Shown: positions 23,132 to 31,032 of the stretch, piece after piece
Layout: each line of letters starts with the position of its first letter
Position numbering within the stretch: the first letter of the stretch is position 1
Source: Enterobacter genomosp. O
GTDB lineage: Bacteria; Pseudomonadota; Gammaproteobacteria; Enterobacterales; Enterobacteriaceae
Length of the DNA: 64,000 nt
NCBI RefSeq assembly: GCF_001022965.1
Contig: NZ_LECZ01000022.1
Span: forward strand, 124,001 to 188,000
Reading direction: 5' to 3'
Notes under the pieces: generated by a model
What the model was told of the DNA's origin: nothing
Seen by the model: only the letters and a program-made list of their open reading frames with translations
Database searches by the model: none
Translations under genes and position numbers: made by a program

Positions 23132-23592
23132 GCGGCATCGCATGGCAACCATGGGAAAAACAGTTCCTGCATGAAGTTGCAGGACAGATGCCCGTCCCAA
23201 TGATTGCCGAAAAACTGGAGAGAACTGAGCGCGCCGTTTACACACAGGCCGCTCGCCTCGATGTGAGATTCCCGGGCAGTACCAACTGCAGGAAGTGGAC
23301 CAAAGCAGAGCTGTTTATGTTTGGCCGGTTCACTCCCGAGGAAATCGCCGCGGCAACCGGCCGCTCTATCCACTCCGTGCGCAGCAAGCGCAACTCACTT
23401 GCCCGATCGGCAGGAGGAAAAGTCATGCCTGAATGGACTACCGAAGAGCTGGCGCTGCTGTGGCGGCACTCAAACGCTGAAGTCGCAGAGATTACCGGCC
23501 GCAGTATTGATGAGGTCGGAGATAAGCGGCTGCAAACAAATATTGAGCGTAATGGCTGGGATGTTAAGGATCCGGAGCGGGAGGAAGAATGA
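23128..23592 (+). CDS. Repeat HTH/SANT-like putative DNA-binding protein
   Basis: The 154-residue protein has three similar helical units: WQPWEKQFLHEVAGQMPVPM, then KWTKAELFMFGRFTPEEIAAATGRSIHSV, and EWTTEELALLWRHSNAEVAEITGRSIDEV. Each has a W.....L......EIA..TGRS pattern, like Myb/SANT or Trip1-type HTH repeats. It is coupled to exo before it and to the methyltransferase after it by ATGA overlaps. Probably binds DNA; partner unknown. Confidence 0.65.
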   Translation: MSGIAWQPWEKQFLHEVAGQMPVPMIAEKLERTERAVYTQAARLDVRFPGSTNCRKWTKAELFMFGRFTPEEIAAATGRSIHSVRSKRNSLARSAGGKVMPEWTTEELALLWRHSNAEVAEITGRSIDEVGDKRLQTNIERNGWDVKDPEREEE

Positions 23593-24719
23593 CCTATCAA
23601 CTCCACGTCGGGCGCTGTGAAGACGTCCTGAAAACGCTGCCGAATAACTCAGTTGACTCCATCGTGACGGATCCACCGTATGGGCTCAGCTTCATGAACC
23701 ACAAATGGGATTACGACGTCCCGACGGTTGAGCAGTGGCAAGAATGCCTGCGCGTTCTCAAGCCTGGCGGCCATCTTCTGGCGTTCGGCGGTTCGCGAAC
23801 CTATCACCGCCTTGTGGTTAACGTTGAGGACGCCGGTTTCGAAATCAGGGACCAAATCCTCTGGATTTACGGCAGCGGCTTCCCAAAGTCGCATAACCTC
23901 GACGGTGATTTTGATGGCTGGGGAACTGCTCTAAAGCCTGCTCACGAACCGATCGTCATGGCTCGCAAGCCATTCAAAAACACGGTGTCAGCGAACATGG
24001 CTGAGCACGGTGCCGGGGCTATCAATATCAACGCCTGCCGCATCTCTACCGATGAGGCGCTAAATGGTGGTGCTGGCGGTCTGCTTTCACACCAGCGCGA
24101 TGGTACCGAACCTGTTGCCGATTACGAGCAGGCATCAGAGGGTCGCTGGCCAGCAAACATAATTCACGACGGAAGCGATGTTGTAGTGTCAGCGTTTCCG
24201 GATGCGAAAGGCCAGCAAGGAGCGCTTACCGGCAATGAGCCAAGCTCTAAAATGGGTGCGGCGAATTGCTACGGGCAAATGGACCGGCGGCACGAATCAA
24301 CTCCACGCATCGATAGCAGCAAGAGCGCCGCCCGCTTCTTCTACTGTGCGAAGGTAAAATCGAAAGAGCGCGATGAAGGCCTCGAGAGATTTATTGCGAC
24401 GTCAGCCAGCGACATGACCGGCGGCCGCAAAGAAGGAAGCGTCGGCATTAACGATCCGCGCGCCGGTGCCGGGCGTACCAGTGGCGCGAAGAACAATCAC
24501 CCCACCGTTAAGCCGATCGCCCTGATGAGCTATCTCTGCAGGCTGATTACTCAGCCTGGCGGTACCGTGCTTGATCCGTGGATGGGGAGCGGGAGCACTG
24601 GCCGGGCAGCTATCGAGGAAGGATTTAACTTCATCGGCATCGACCTGAACCCGGATTACGTAACCATCGCTTCTGCTCGAATAGCTCACTCCTTCAAAAA
24701 GACGACGGAGGCCGCATGA
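23589..24719 (+). CDS. DNA N6-adenine or N4-cytosine methyltransferase (beta order)
   Basis: The 376-residue enzyme has catalytic motif IV DPPY at residues 28-31 (SIVTDPPYGLSF). SAM-binding motif I, DPWMGSGSTGRAA, lies about 50 residues from the C-terminus and is followed by FIGIDLN. Motif IV before I marks the beta class. A target-recognition region with KSAARFFYCAKVKSKERDEGL lies between. No restriction enzyme is adjacent, so it is an orphan, likely protecting phage DNA or altering gene expression. Confidence 0.92.
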   Translation: MTYQLHVGRCEDVLKTLPNNSVDSIVTDPPYGLSFMNHKWDYDVPTVEQWQECLRVLKPGGHLLAFGGSRTYHRLVVNVEDAGFEIRDQILWIYGSGFPKSHNLDGDFDGWGTALKPAHEPIVMARKPFKNTVSANMAEHGAGAININACRISTDEALNGGAGGLLSHQRDGTEPVADYEQASEGRWPANIIHDGSDVVVSAFPDAKGQQGALTGNEPSSKMGAANCYGQMDRRHESTPRIDSSKSAARFFYCAKVKSKERDEGLERFIATSASDMTGGRKEGSVGINDPRAGAGRTSGAKNNHPTVKPIALMSYLCRLITQPGGTVLDPWMGSGSTGRAAIEEGFNFIGIDLNPDYVTIASARIAHSFKKTTEAA

Positions 24720-24934
24720 CGCCAGAAACAGACAACGCCGTCCGCGCCGCCTGCCGCCGCTGTACCGAAGAAATCCAGCAGGCCATGCGCAAGAAGCCAA
24801 AGCCTAACTGGAACGAAACGGTGCCTCCCATCATCAACAAGCATCACAAGAGAATTGAAGCACTGGGAGTTAGCCTCCTGGAATTCGTCGTCAAAACTGG
24901 CCGCCTTAACGGGCGGTTTGGAGCCGAACAATGA
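24716..24934 (+). CDS. Hypothetical phage protein (72 aa)
   Basis: Not recognised. Basic and helical (RAACRRCTEEIQQAMRKKPK). Overlaps the methyltransferase and the next gene by ATGA. Confidence 0.55.
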   Translation: MTPETDNAVRAACRRCTEEIQQAMRKKPKPNWNETVPPIINKHHKRIEALGVSLLEFVVKTGRLNGRFGAEQ

Positions 24935-25542
24935 ATATGAAAACTGAAAAAATAGTGATGATGGACAGCGACGAAGCGGCCAGCATCCAGACTGTAACTG
25001 GTTGGGTAGACCGCCAAGGTCGTTTCTGGGGCGGTGACGAGCACCAGGCGCGTTGGTGCGGCGCCACTCATCGTAAGTGCAAAAACAAACCTGAAGAGCA
25101 CCCCATTCATAGCACTAATGGCTATTGCGAAGTATGCCACCGCGAAAGCCGCCAGGCTAAGTTCGCCACCTTTGAGCGCGTGGTATGGGCGGGAGAGCCG
25201 CTCGTTATCTTTGATGATGACCAGTACTTTTTCGACGCTGAATCGCTGGCTGATTATTGCTGTGAGCACTCCCTGCTGCCTAGCGAGTTGCAGTTGATGA
25301 TTTGCGAACCTAATTACCCTCCGGAGTTCGACCTGGAACAGCACTGCGAAGAGATAATGCCTGATGGTGATGACTATTACTGCTTGCCGCAAGCTGTGCG
25401 TGATGCCGCCGAGGCGCTGAATAAGGCGCTGAAAGAAAGCGTTCCAGTATCGTGGAGCGCCAGCAACAGAGTGGCGATCGTCTCAGACGACATGCTCAAC
25501 GACGAGCAAAAGGCCGAAATTATGGCGGAGCGCGCCGCATGA
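24931..25542 (+). CDS. Hypothetical phage protein with Cys/His clusters (203 aa)
   Basis: Not recognised. A possible zinc-binding region lies at residues about 43-75 (RWCGATHRKCKN...GYCEVCHRES). The acidic C-terminal half ends DEQKAEIMAERAA. Followed by a terminator, so it ends a transcription unit. Confidence 0.55.
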   Translation: MNMKTEKIVMMDSDEAASIQTVTGWVDRQGRFWGGDEHQARWCGATHRKCKNKPEEHPIHSTNGYCEVCHRESRQAKFATFERVVWAGEPLVIFDDDQYFFDAESLADYCCEHSLLPSELQLMICEPNYPPEFDLEQHCEEIMPDGDDYYCLPQAVRDAAEALNKALKESVPVSWSASNRVAIVSDDMLNDEQKAEIMAERAA

Positions 25543-25555
25543 AGGCACTAATCAC

Positions 25556-25586
25556 AAGGTCGCTATCGCGGCCTTTTTTATTGCTT
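25556..25586 (+). terminator. Intrinsic terminator
   Basis: AAGGTCGC-TATC-GCGGCCTT (one T-G pair) followed by TTTTT, just after the stop at 25542. Confidence 0.85.
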
Positions 25587-25630
25587 GCGTTCACCTTCAA
25601 CCGAATTAATCGACTCTTCGAGGAATAACT

Positions 25631-25777
25631 ATGGACGAAATGACACAGGAATTTAAAGACTGGTACGAAAAAGAAACTGGATGGTGTGTAGAAGATGCCC
25701 CCTCAGACGATGTAACAGCGCTTATCTGGCTGGCATGGAAAGCCGGGAAAAAGGCTGGTGAAGACTTTAAGGAGTGA
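25631..25777 (+). CDS. Small acidic phage protein (48 aa)
   Basis: ATG 25631 to TGA 25777 gives MDEMTQEFKDWYEKETGWCV followed by LIWLAWKAGKKAGEDF. CGAGGAATAACT precedes the start. This WxAWKAG pattern is widespread among tiny phage proteins. Function unknown. Confidence 0.65.
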   Translation: MDEMTQEFKDWYEKETGWCVEDAPSDDVTALIWLAWKAGKKAGEDFKE

Positions 25778-25780
25778 ATC

Positions 25781-25996
25781 ATGGACATCATCGACACAGC
25801 AGCAGAGATTGAAGAGCTTCAGCGTAACGCTGCCCTTTCCGCTCGCCGCATCGATCGCAACGCCGTATCAGCTGAGCATTGTGAAGAATGCGGGGAAGAC
25901 ATCCCAGCGCCGCGGCGCGCTGCCGTTCCCGGCTGTCAGACGTGCGCGGAGTGCCAGGGCGTGATCGAACTGAAGAATAAACAGAGGGGGATGTGA
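25781..25996 (+). CDS. TraR/DksA-type zinc-finger protein
   Basis: The 71-residue protein has a C4 zinc finger, HCEECGEDIP...GCQTCAECQ, at residues about 33-60. An N-terminal helix (IIDTAAEIEELQRNAALSAR) resembles the tip that enters the RNA polymerase secondary channel in TraR and DksA. It may modulate host transcription during infection. Overlaps the next gene by 4 bp. Confidence 0.85.
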   Translation: MDIIDTAAEIEELQRNAALSARRIDRNAVSAEHCEECGEDIPAPRRAAVPGCQTCAECQGVIELKNKQRGM

Positions 25997-26508
25997 TGCA
26001 GCAGGCAATTTTAGACATGTGCTGTGGATCACGCATGTTCTGGTTCGACAAGCAGGACGAACGCGCGGTGTTCAGTGATATCCGCGCCGAACAGCATGAG
26101 CTTTGCGACGGTCGCCAGTTGGTTATTAGTCCGGACCTTATTGCCGATTTCCGCGCCCTCCCTTTTGCCGATAACACTTTCCCTGTCGTCGTGTTCGATC
26201 CGCCGCACCTCGAGCGTGTCGGCGATAACGCGTGGATGGGTAAAAAGTACGGGCGTCTCAACAAAGAAACATGGCGTGATGATTTGCGCGCCGGCTTCTC
26301 AGAGGCATTCAGGGTGTTGTGGCCACACGGCGTACTCATCTTCAAATGGAACGAAACTCAGATCCCGGTTAGCAATATCCTGGCGCTGACCGACGAAAAG
26401 CCGGTCATCTGGCAGCGCACCGGCAAGTCAGACAAAACCCACTGGGTGATTTTCGTCAAAGGTGGTGCACATGTTCCAGCTAATTCAACGGGGTCAGATT
26501 TACGCTGA
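25993..26508 (+). CDS. SAM-dependent methyltransferase-like phage protein
   Basis: The 171-residue protein has a glycine-poor motif I (ILDMCCGSRMFWFD, residues 6-19), an acidic second-strand end FSDIRAEQH and DPPH at 69-72 (VVVFDPPHLERVG), in alpha order. These small enzymes are common in enterobacterial prophages; the substrate could be DNA adenine, but no target domain is present. The following gene starts inside its 3' end. Confidence 0.75.
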   Translation: MMQQAILDMCCGSRMFWFDKQDERAVFSDIRAEQHELCDGRQLVISPDLIADFRALPFADNTFPVVVFDPPHLERVGDNAWMGKKYGRLNKETWRDDLRAGFSEAFRVLWPHGVLIFKWNETQIPVSNILALTDEKPVIWQRTGKSDKTHWVIFVKGGAHVPANSTGSDLR

Positions 26509-26785
26509 CCATTCAGGTTGGCCCGTCATCGTCCACAGCTGCACATCACAGATAGTCCGCTACTGGCGACAGGGCCGGATTAACACCGCTTCAATCGACA
26601 GATTCAACAATGACTTTGAGCACCTCGACCACCGTGAGGCGGCGCAGATACGCGCAGAACTCGAGGCGAGTGAGCACATTAAAAAATTAAGGAGCATGAG
26701 ACGTGATCGGAATACTCAAGCCGGTACCGGCATCGGAATGGCCGGTACGATGCCACGACCCCAAGCGGAGCAACGTGTGGGCTAA
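26471..26785 (+). CDS. DUF4222-type phage protein
   Basis: Start chosen at ATG 26471 (MFQLIQRGQIYADHSGWPVI); AAAGGTGGTGC is upstream. The 104-residue frame includes QIVRYWRQGRINTASIDRFNNDFEHLD, the usual DUF4222 core. It overlaps the preceding gene by 38 bp and the next by 83 bp. Its last 28 residues lie entirely in the overlap and may be a recent extension. Confidence 0.7.
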   Translation: MFQLIQRGQIYADHSGWPVIVHSCTSQIVRYWRQGRINTASIDRFNNDFEHLDHREAAQIRAELEASEHIKKLRSMRRDRNTQAGTGIGMAGTMPRPQAEQRVG

Positions 26786-27044
26786 CTCTTATTTTCTGGT
26801 TCAGGAGTTTCAGGAAGACGACGGCATCATCCGCTTGACGGTGAACACCACCAGCATTGGCAATTCAGGCCGGTGGAAGGATGGCATCAGCTGGGATGCG
26901 TTGCAGGAGATAAAGTCAGCTGTTGGCTATGGGGATCGTGATGCAGTGGAGATTTACCCGCGGGATTCTGATGTGGTGAACGTGGCGAACATGCGCCACC
27001 TGTGGATTACGCCTGAGCCGATTAGCTTCGCCTGGCGGAAGTAG
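26703..27044 (+). CDS. DUF7694-like phage protein
   Basis: The 113-residue protein includes GRWKDGISWDALQEIKSAVG and GDRDAVEIYPRDSDVVNVAN..RHLWI, a pattern of small phage proteins listed as DUF7694. Function unknown. The first 27 codons overlap the DUF4222 gene. Confidence 0.7.
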   Translation: MIGILKPVPASEWPVRCHDPKRSNVWANSYFLVQEFQEDDGIIRLTVNTTSIGNSGRWKDGISWDALQEIKSAVGYGDRDAVEIYPRDSDVVNVANMRHLWITPEPISFAWRK

Positions 27045-27084
27045 TTTAACGCTGCGTGCACAGCGCGCGGCATGAGGAGAGGCT

Positions 27085-27357
27085 ATGCGCATTGAAGAGT
27101 TACCGAAATTACCGAAGCTGTTCCGCGTTATCGAGGTTGACCTGGATGTGCTACGCAACGGGATTGGTTCTGGCTGGGGGGTGATTTTCGACCAGGATGC
27201 CGTCGTTAAGCGAAAGGTCCGCCGAGTGAAGCATGACGGCGGCTGGAAGTGGCAACTGGTTCGTGAATGGCACGATCAGGAGTTGTGGGATTATTGCCTC
27301 GAACAGGACCGGGAATGTCTTGAAAACCTAAACTACGACCTTGGCCTTTTGCATTGA
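27085..27357 (+). CDS. Hypothetical phage protein (90 aa)
   Basis: Not recognised. MRIEELPKLPKLFRVIEVDL, basic middle (VKRKVRRVKHDGGWKWQLV), acidic end. GGAGAGGC precedes the ATG. Confidence 0.6.
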   Translation: MRIEELPKLPKLFRVIEVDLDVLRNGIGSGWGVIFDQDAVVKRKVRRVKHDGGWKWQLVREWHDQELWDYCLEQDRECLENLNYDLGLLH

Positions 27358-27361
27358 CGCA

Positions 27362-27448
27362 ACTGATAGCCAGTTATGATCTGGCTATTGGGTGCGAAAG
27401 CACTGCCTCGTAATCCCTTTTGCCCGGCCCCGCGCCGGGCTTCTTTTT
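27362..27448 (+). ncRNA. Candidate three-hairpin RNA ending in an intrinsic terminator
   Basis: Three hairpins follow in 87 bases: ATAGCCAG-TTATGAT-CTGGCTAT (27366-27388); GTGC-GAAA-GCAC with a GNRA tetraloop (27392-27403); and GCCCGGC-CCCGC-GCCGGGC (27422-27440) with TTCTTTTT. The last is a strong terminator; the others suggest a stable small RNA or a structured 3' UTR. No separate promoter was identified. Confidence 0.5.
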
Positions 27449-27459
27449 GGGAGTTCACC

Positions 27460-27576
27460 ATGCAATCAAACCCCATGACCTGGCTCATCTTCGCAATTAT
27501 GGCGCTGGGCGCTCTCATCTCATTTCTTCACGAACCGGAAGGTGTGCAATGGCTGCTTTTAATGTGGGCGCATTGA
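27460..27576 (+). CDS. Small putative membrane protein (38 aa)
   Basis: ATG 27460 (GGGAG 5 bases upstream) encodes MQSNPMTWLIFAIMALGALI and SFLHEPEGVQWLLLMWAH. It has one clear membrane helix at residues 7-23. Located between the terminator and xis. Size and ribosome site support a real small protein; function unknown. Confidence 0.5.
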   Translation: MQSNPMTWLIFAIMALGALISFLHEPEGVQWLLLMWAH

Positions 27577-27651
27577 TTTACCATCCTGATTTCGATTAAT
27601 CAACACGTCAACGAGGCCTCGCATATAATGCCTGGCGGCTAAGGAGTTATC

Positions 27652-27924
27652 ATGGCTAAGCTTCTCAACTTGCAGGAATGGGCTGCTGAGGTCTACACGA
27701 CTCCACCCTCCCTTTCTACTCTGCGTCGATGGACGCGGGAGGGGCGAATTTATCCCGCGCCGGAGCTGCACGGAAAGGAATATAAGGTTCAGCCTGACGC
27801 TATCTACGTGGATCCGCGTAAGAAGAATCTGCGCGCTAAACCGAAACACACCAAATTGCCGTCCGGCGGCACCTTACTGGAGAGACTGACTCATGGCGAA
27901 AAGGCCAGTACGTTACGACGCTAA
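27652..27924 (+). CDS. xis: Excisionase (Xis)
   Basis: The 90-residue protein has a winged-helix/MerR-like start (LNLQEWAAEVYTTPPSLSTL, RRWTREGRIYPAPELHGKEY) typical of lambdoid excisionases. It bends DNA to help the integrase excise the prophage. AAGGAG precedes the ATG. A TATAAT hexamer at 27624-27629 with no good -35 may be an activator-dependent promoter. The end overlaps int by 32 bp. Confidence 0.9.
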   Translation: MAKLLNLQEWAAEVYTTPPSLSTLRRWTREGRIYPAPELHGKEYKVQPDAIYVDPRKKNLRAKPKHTKLPSGGTLLERLTHGEKASTLRR

Positions 27925-28978
27925 CCTGCCCCGTAACCTGACCTATCGTAAAAGAGACAGACTTTACAGCTGGCGCAATCCGGTGACCGGGCAGGAGATT
28001 TCTCTTGGCCGAATTGATCGCAAGGACGCTGTTGCCCAGGCCATTGAGGCCAACAACTACATCGACCAGAATTACCTCCCCTCTTCTCTCCTGGATCGCA
28101 TAAAAGACGTGCCCACTTTCACAGTGGCCGCATGGCTGGAGCGTTACGAGGTGATTCTCGAGCGGCGCGAGCTGAAACCAAACACGATGAAGGTCAGGCG
28201 AAACCAGATCGCCACCATAAAGGAAGAGTTCGGCAAAATTCCCCTCACTTCCGTCACGACAAAGGATATCGCCTCATTTCTTGAATCGTACATTCTCTGC
28301 GATAAAAAGAGCATGGCTTCCGGGCTGCGGTCTGTTCTGATGGACATCTTCAGGGAGGCGATCGTAGAAGGACATGTCGACAGGAACCCGGCAGAGCCGA
28401 CGCGAACGCCGACGCCGAAAGTTAAGCGAGAGCGCCTGTTGCTCGAACAATTCACCATCATCCGCCAGGCCGCGTTAACCCATTCTGACTGGGCACCAAA
28501 TGCATGCGATCTGGCACTGGTCACCGGCCAGCGAAGGGAAGATATCTCTCTTTTCAGGTTTAGTGACGTCAAAGATGGCAGGCTGTTCGTTACTCAGGAG
28601 AAAACAGGTCACAAACTGGCGCTCCCCCTTGATTTGAGGCTGGACGTCGCAGGACTTGTATTGCAGGATGTCATTGAACGATGCCGGGTAAATAACCCTT
28701 CCGACTTCATGCTTTACTCGCCGGTTCGCCGTGGCGGGAGAAAGCCGGGGCCGCTAACGCCTGACGGACTCACCCAGGCCTTTGCAGAGATAAGGGATTC
28801 GACCGGGTTAAAATTCGGACCTAACCCACCTCCTTTCCATGAGATCAGAAGTCTGGCGAGCAGGCTCTATGAAAAGGAGCGCGGGGAGGAATTTGCTCAG
28901 CGCTTACTCGGCCACAAAAATTTAACAATGACAAAAAAATACCTGGACGCACGCGGTGCAGAGTATGTTATGGTTTAG
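27893..28978 (+). CDS. int: Tyrosine integrase (lambda family)
   Basis: The 361-residue site-specific recombinase has an N-terminal arm-binding domain (YDANLPRNLTYRKRDRLYSW), a core-binding domain (AWLERYEVILERRELKPNTM) and a catalytic domain. Catalytic Arg in LVTGQRREDISLF, His-x-x-Arg in FHEIRSLASRLY, His in LLGHKN and Tyr in TKKYLDARG are all present. Length matches lambda Int (356). It lies next to sdsR, the probable attachment site. Confidence 0.95.
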   Translation: MAKRPVRYDANLPRNLTYRKRDRLYSWRNPVTGQEISLGRIDRKDAVAQAIEANNYIDQNYLPSSLLDRIKDVPTFTVAAWLERYEVILERRELKPNTMKVRRNQIATIKEEFGKIPLTSVTTKDIASFLESYILCDKKSMASGLRSVLMDIFREAIVEGHVDRNPAEPTRTPTPKVKRERLLLEQFTIIRQAALTHSDWAPNACDLALVTGQRREDISLFRFSDVKDGRLFVTQEKTGHKLALPLDLRLDVAGLVLQDVIERCRVNNPSDFMLYSPVRRGGRKPGPLTPDGLTQAFAEIRDSTGLKFGPNPPPFHEIRSLASRLYEKERGEEFAQRLLGHKNLTMTKKYLDARGAEYVMV

Positions 28979-29065
28979 ACAGGATATGGAATATTCGAGT
29001 AATTTTCGGGGGATTTCGTGTTGAGCCCGAAAAAACCCTTGAGAAACAAATAGATAAAAAGAGAC
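28979..29065. other. Prophage right junction / probable attachment region
   Basis: From int stop to the sdsR terminator there is no gene. The host part begins with the conserved sdsR terminator (29056 on). Since the other junction is outside the window, the core duplication cannot be read; the core is probably within or next to the sdsR terminator sequence. Confidence 0.5.
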
Positions 29066-29282
29066 CGAATACGATTCCTGTATTCGGTCCAGGGAAATGG
29101 CTCTTGGGAGAGAGCCGTGCGCTAAAAGTTGGCATTAATGCAGGCTAAGTCGCCTTGCCTTTTAAGAATAGATGACGACGCCAGGTTTTCCAGTCCACAG
29201 TTAAAGCGGTCGGAAAAAAAGCGCCAGAGCATCATTAAATGTAAAAAACCGCAGTGCTTTCGCGAGCATCTGCGGTTTTTTA
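29035..29282 (+). ncRNA. sraC: SraC (RyeA) antisense RNA, 5' end probably altered
   Basis: Opposite SdsR, the plus strand ends in a strong terminator with AAAAAACCGCA and TGCGGTTTTTT (29243-29281), which is where RyeA/SraC terminates. The E. coli RNA is about 250 nt, which would put its start near 29035, right at the prophage junction. Its promoter may therefore be phage DNA or lost. Position of the 5' end is a guess. Confidence 0.5.
29056..29158 (-). ncRNA. sdsR: SdsR (RyeB) small RNA
   Basis: The minus strand reads GCAAGGCGACTTAGCCTGCA from 29158, and ends with the inverted repeat GACCGAATAC...GTATTCGGTC and a T run. This matches the known RyeB/SdsR RNA (about 104 nt), with only few changes. 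SdsR is a sigma-S-dependent, Hfq-binding regulator of several mRNAs. CTATTCTTAA lies at the -10 position upstream. yebY follows on the chromosome as in E. coli. The prophage inserted at its 3' side, leaving promoter and RNA intact. Confidence 0.92.
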
Positions 29283-29297
29283 TTGGAAACCTGAACG

Positions 29298-29636
29298 TTA
29301 GCAGAGCTTGTCGGCACGCTCGATAAACGGTGCCAGACTCATTTTCTGTCCCGGATGAGCCGGGTCATCGATCTGAATCACGCTAATCGGCTGGCCGCTG
29401 CTCTTGCCGCTAGCCACCTGCTGCTCAGCAATATCATTTAACGGGTATTGCACCAGCGTGCTCGGGTTGATCGCGTACAGCGCATGGCCCGGACGGCAGG
29501 TCAGCATCACCTCTTCGCGATTGAACGCCCATTTGTCCTTACCCACTTCAAAACGGCTGACGGTGATAACCTGCGGTGCGGCAAAAGCGCTCCCCGTGCA
29601 GGCCAGCAATACGAGAGAAAGTACTGTCTTTTTCAT
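29298..29636 (-). CDS. yebY: YebY, DUF2511 periplasmic protein
   Basis: The 112-residue protein has a cleaved signal peptide ([20 protein letters not shown], cut after AFA) and a DUF2511 body with one disulfide-capable Cys pair ([10 protein letters not shown]...ADKLC). Located just after copD on the same strand, it belongs to the yobA-yebZ-yebY copper-related group. Exact role not established. Confidence 0.93.
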   Translation of the reverse strand: MKKTVLSLVLLACTGSAFAAPQVITVSRFEVGKDKWAFNREEVMLTCRPGHALYAINPSTLVQYPLNDIAEQQVASGKSSGQPISVIQIDDPAHPGQKMSLAPFIERADKLC

Positions 29637-29652
29637 ATGATATTTAACCTTG

Positions 29653-30522
29653 TCAGAAGGGTTCCCAGGTGGCGAACAGGCTGACCGCTGCCAGCACCAG
29701 TGCCCCCAGAACCACTTCTGCCTGTGTCATCCTGATAAAAATCTGTTGTGCTCGCCCGGTCTGCGGACTAAACCGTGGCACCAGAAAATACCGATTTGCC
29801 AGCGCAATTACCACCATCAACGCCACCAGCGCACATTTGAACAACAAAAACTGCACGTAGCCAGCCTGCCAGGGAATATGAACGCCCAGTATCAATAGCG
29901 AATTAACAACGCCGGTGAGCAGCACGCCTGCGACGGCGTAATGGCCCATGCGCGAAAAGCGCATCATGGTATAGATGGCAGCATTCTGCCAGTCACCTTT
30001 CGCCAGCCGCATGCAGAACAGCAGCGGCAGTAAGCCACCAAGCCAGGTTGCGGCACATATCAGATGAATAGCGTGATTAACACGCTGCAAAGCCCCCAAC
30101 GGGCCTTCGTTCATCGCCGCGTGCCCTACTCCAGCGAGCAGGATAAGCTGGCCCATTGCGAGCAGCAGCAGCCGTGAACCTTTCAGCGGTGCGAGCCATG
30201 CTGCGCTGACCGTAATCGCCGCAAGTATAATTTGCCACAGCCAGACGCCACCAAACTGTGTGCCCATCACGCTGCGCCAGACCGCCGGGGCAAACACATC
30301 GCCCCATCCGCTCCCCATCAATCCGCCCTGCAGCATAAACATCAGGAGTGCAGACGCCAGGCAGAGTAAGGACGCCACTTTCTGCTGCCGCTGGAAACGC
30401 CGGGACATCAAACGCTGGAGAGAGGAAGGCGCAAACCAGACGCTGTAAAGCGCATTGCCAAAAACCAGCATCAGCGCCGCGAAATGTATAAAGCGCAACC
30501 CGATATAAAACAGCGCCAGCAT
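29653..30522 (-). CDS. copD: CopD family copper homeostasis membrane protein (YebZ)
   Basis: The 289-residue inner-membrane protein has about eight membrane segments, for example [20 protein letters not shown] at the start and [22 protein letters not shown] late. Histidines in HFAALM and [14 protein letters not shown] fit CopD. It probably moves copper across the inner membrane, with CopC encoded 1 bp upstream. Confidence 0.93.
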   Translation of the reverse strand: MLALFYIGLRFIHFAALMLVFGNALYSVWFAPSSLQRLMSRRFQRQQKVASLLCLASALLMFMLQGGLMGSGWGDVFAPAVWRSVMGTQFGGVWLWQIILAAITVSAAWLAPLKGSRLLLLAMGQLILLAGVGHAAMNEGPLGALQRVNHAIHLICAATWLGGLLPLLFCMRLAKGDWQNAAIYTMMRFSRMGHYAVAGVLLTGVVNSLLILGVHIPWQAGYVQFLLFKCALVALMVVIALANRYFLVPRFSPQTGRAQQIFIRMTQAEVVLGALVLAAVSLFATWEPF

Positions 30523-30523
30523 G

Positions 30524-30895
30524 CTATTTCACGCTAAAGTGATAGCTGCCTGTGGTTTTATGGCCGTCTACGGAGACCACATGCCAGTCGACCTGGTAGG
30601 TCCCGGACGTCAGCGTTTGCTCCAGCGGTACGGTGAGCTGAGCCTTATTCTTTTCATCTCGCGTAGCGGTGCCCGTTCTGATGACCTGCTTTTGCGCATC
30701 CGTTACCACCACGCCGCTGAACCCAGGTTCGATACCTTCCGAAAAATTCAGCGTTAGCGCCTGCGGTGCGGCTACCAGACTGTCAGCTGCCGGGATCTGC
30801 TGCTTAAGGTGCGCATGTGCCAGCACGGAGGGCGTAACGAGGGTAGAGGACAGAAAAACCAGTGCGCATACCGCGCGGGAAGCGGAGAAACCCAT
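30524..30895 (-). CDS. yobA: CopC-like copper-binding periplasmic protein (YobA)
   Basis: Start chosen at the second ATG (30895), which has AAAGGA at good distance; 123 residues. A signal peptide ends at VLA, giving a mature N-terminus HAHL, whose first His binds Cu(II) in CopC proteins. The body has [20 protein letters not shown] and the final [20 protein letters not shown], typical of CopC. First gene of the yobA-copD-yebY unit. Confidence 0.92.
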   Translation of the reverse strand: MGFSASRAVCALVFLSSTLVTPSVLAHAHLKQQIPAADSLVAAPQALTLNFSEGIEPGFSGVVVTDAQKQVIRTGTATRDEKNKAQLTVPLEQTLTSGTYQVDWHVVSVDGHKTTGSYHFSVK

Positions 30896-31032
30896 CGCAA
30901 TCATTCCTTTTTGTTATGTCTGTATGCTAAAGAATAACGCTGTATAATAAACGAGTCGAGGATCATCCCACCTCCGCTTGTCATCGTCGTGCAATCGCGG
31001 TAACGTTGCCGCCGCATAATAAGGAGAAGGTA

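Larger units (their letters stand above)
1..29060. mobile_element. Lambdoid prophage, int-proximal part (left end outside window)
   Basis: Contiguous phage modules run from an integrase next to sdsR to head genes cut by the window start. The order int-xis-recombination-PL-rex position-cI-PR-cro/cII analogues-O-P-ren-nin-Q-tRNA-lysis-terminase-portal-head is the lambda plan. All late genes are on the minus strand and appear intact. One small PL-operon gene is frameshifted. Tail genes and the second attachment site are not in the window, so completeness and inducibility cannot be judged. The right border is placed by context at the sdsR terminator. Confidence 0.95.
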
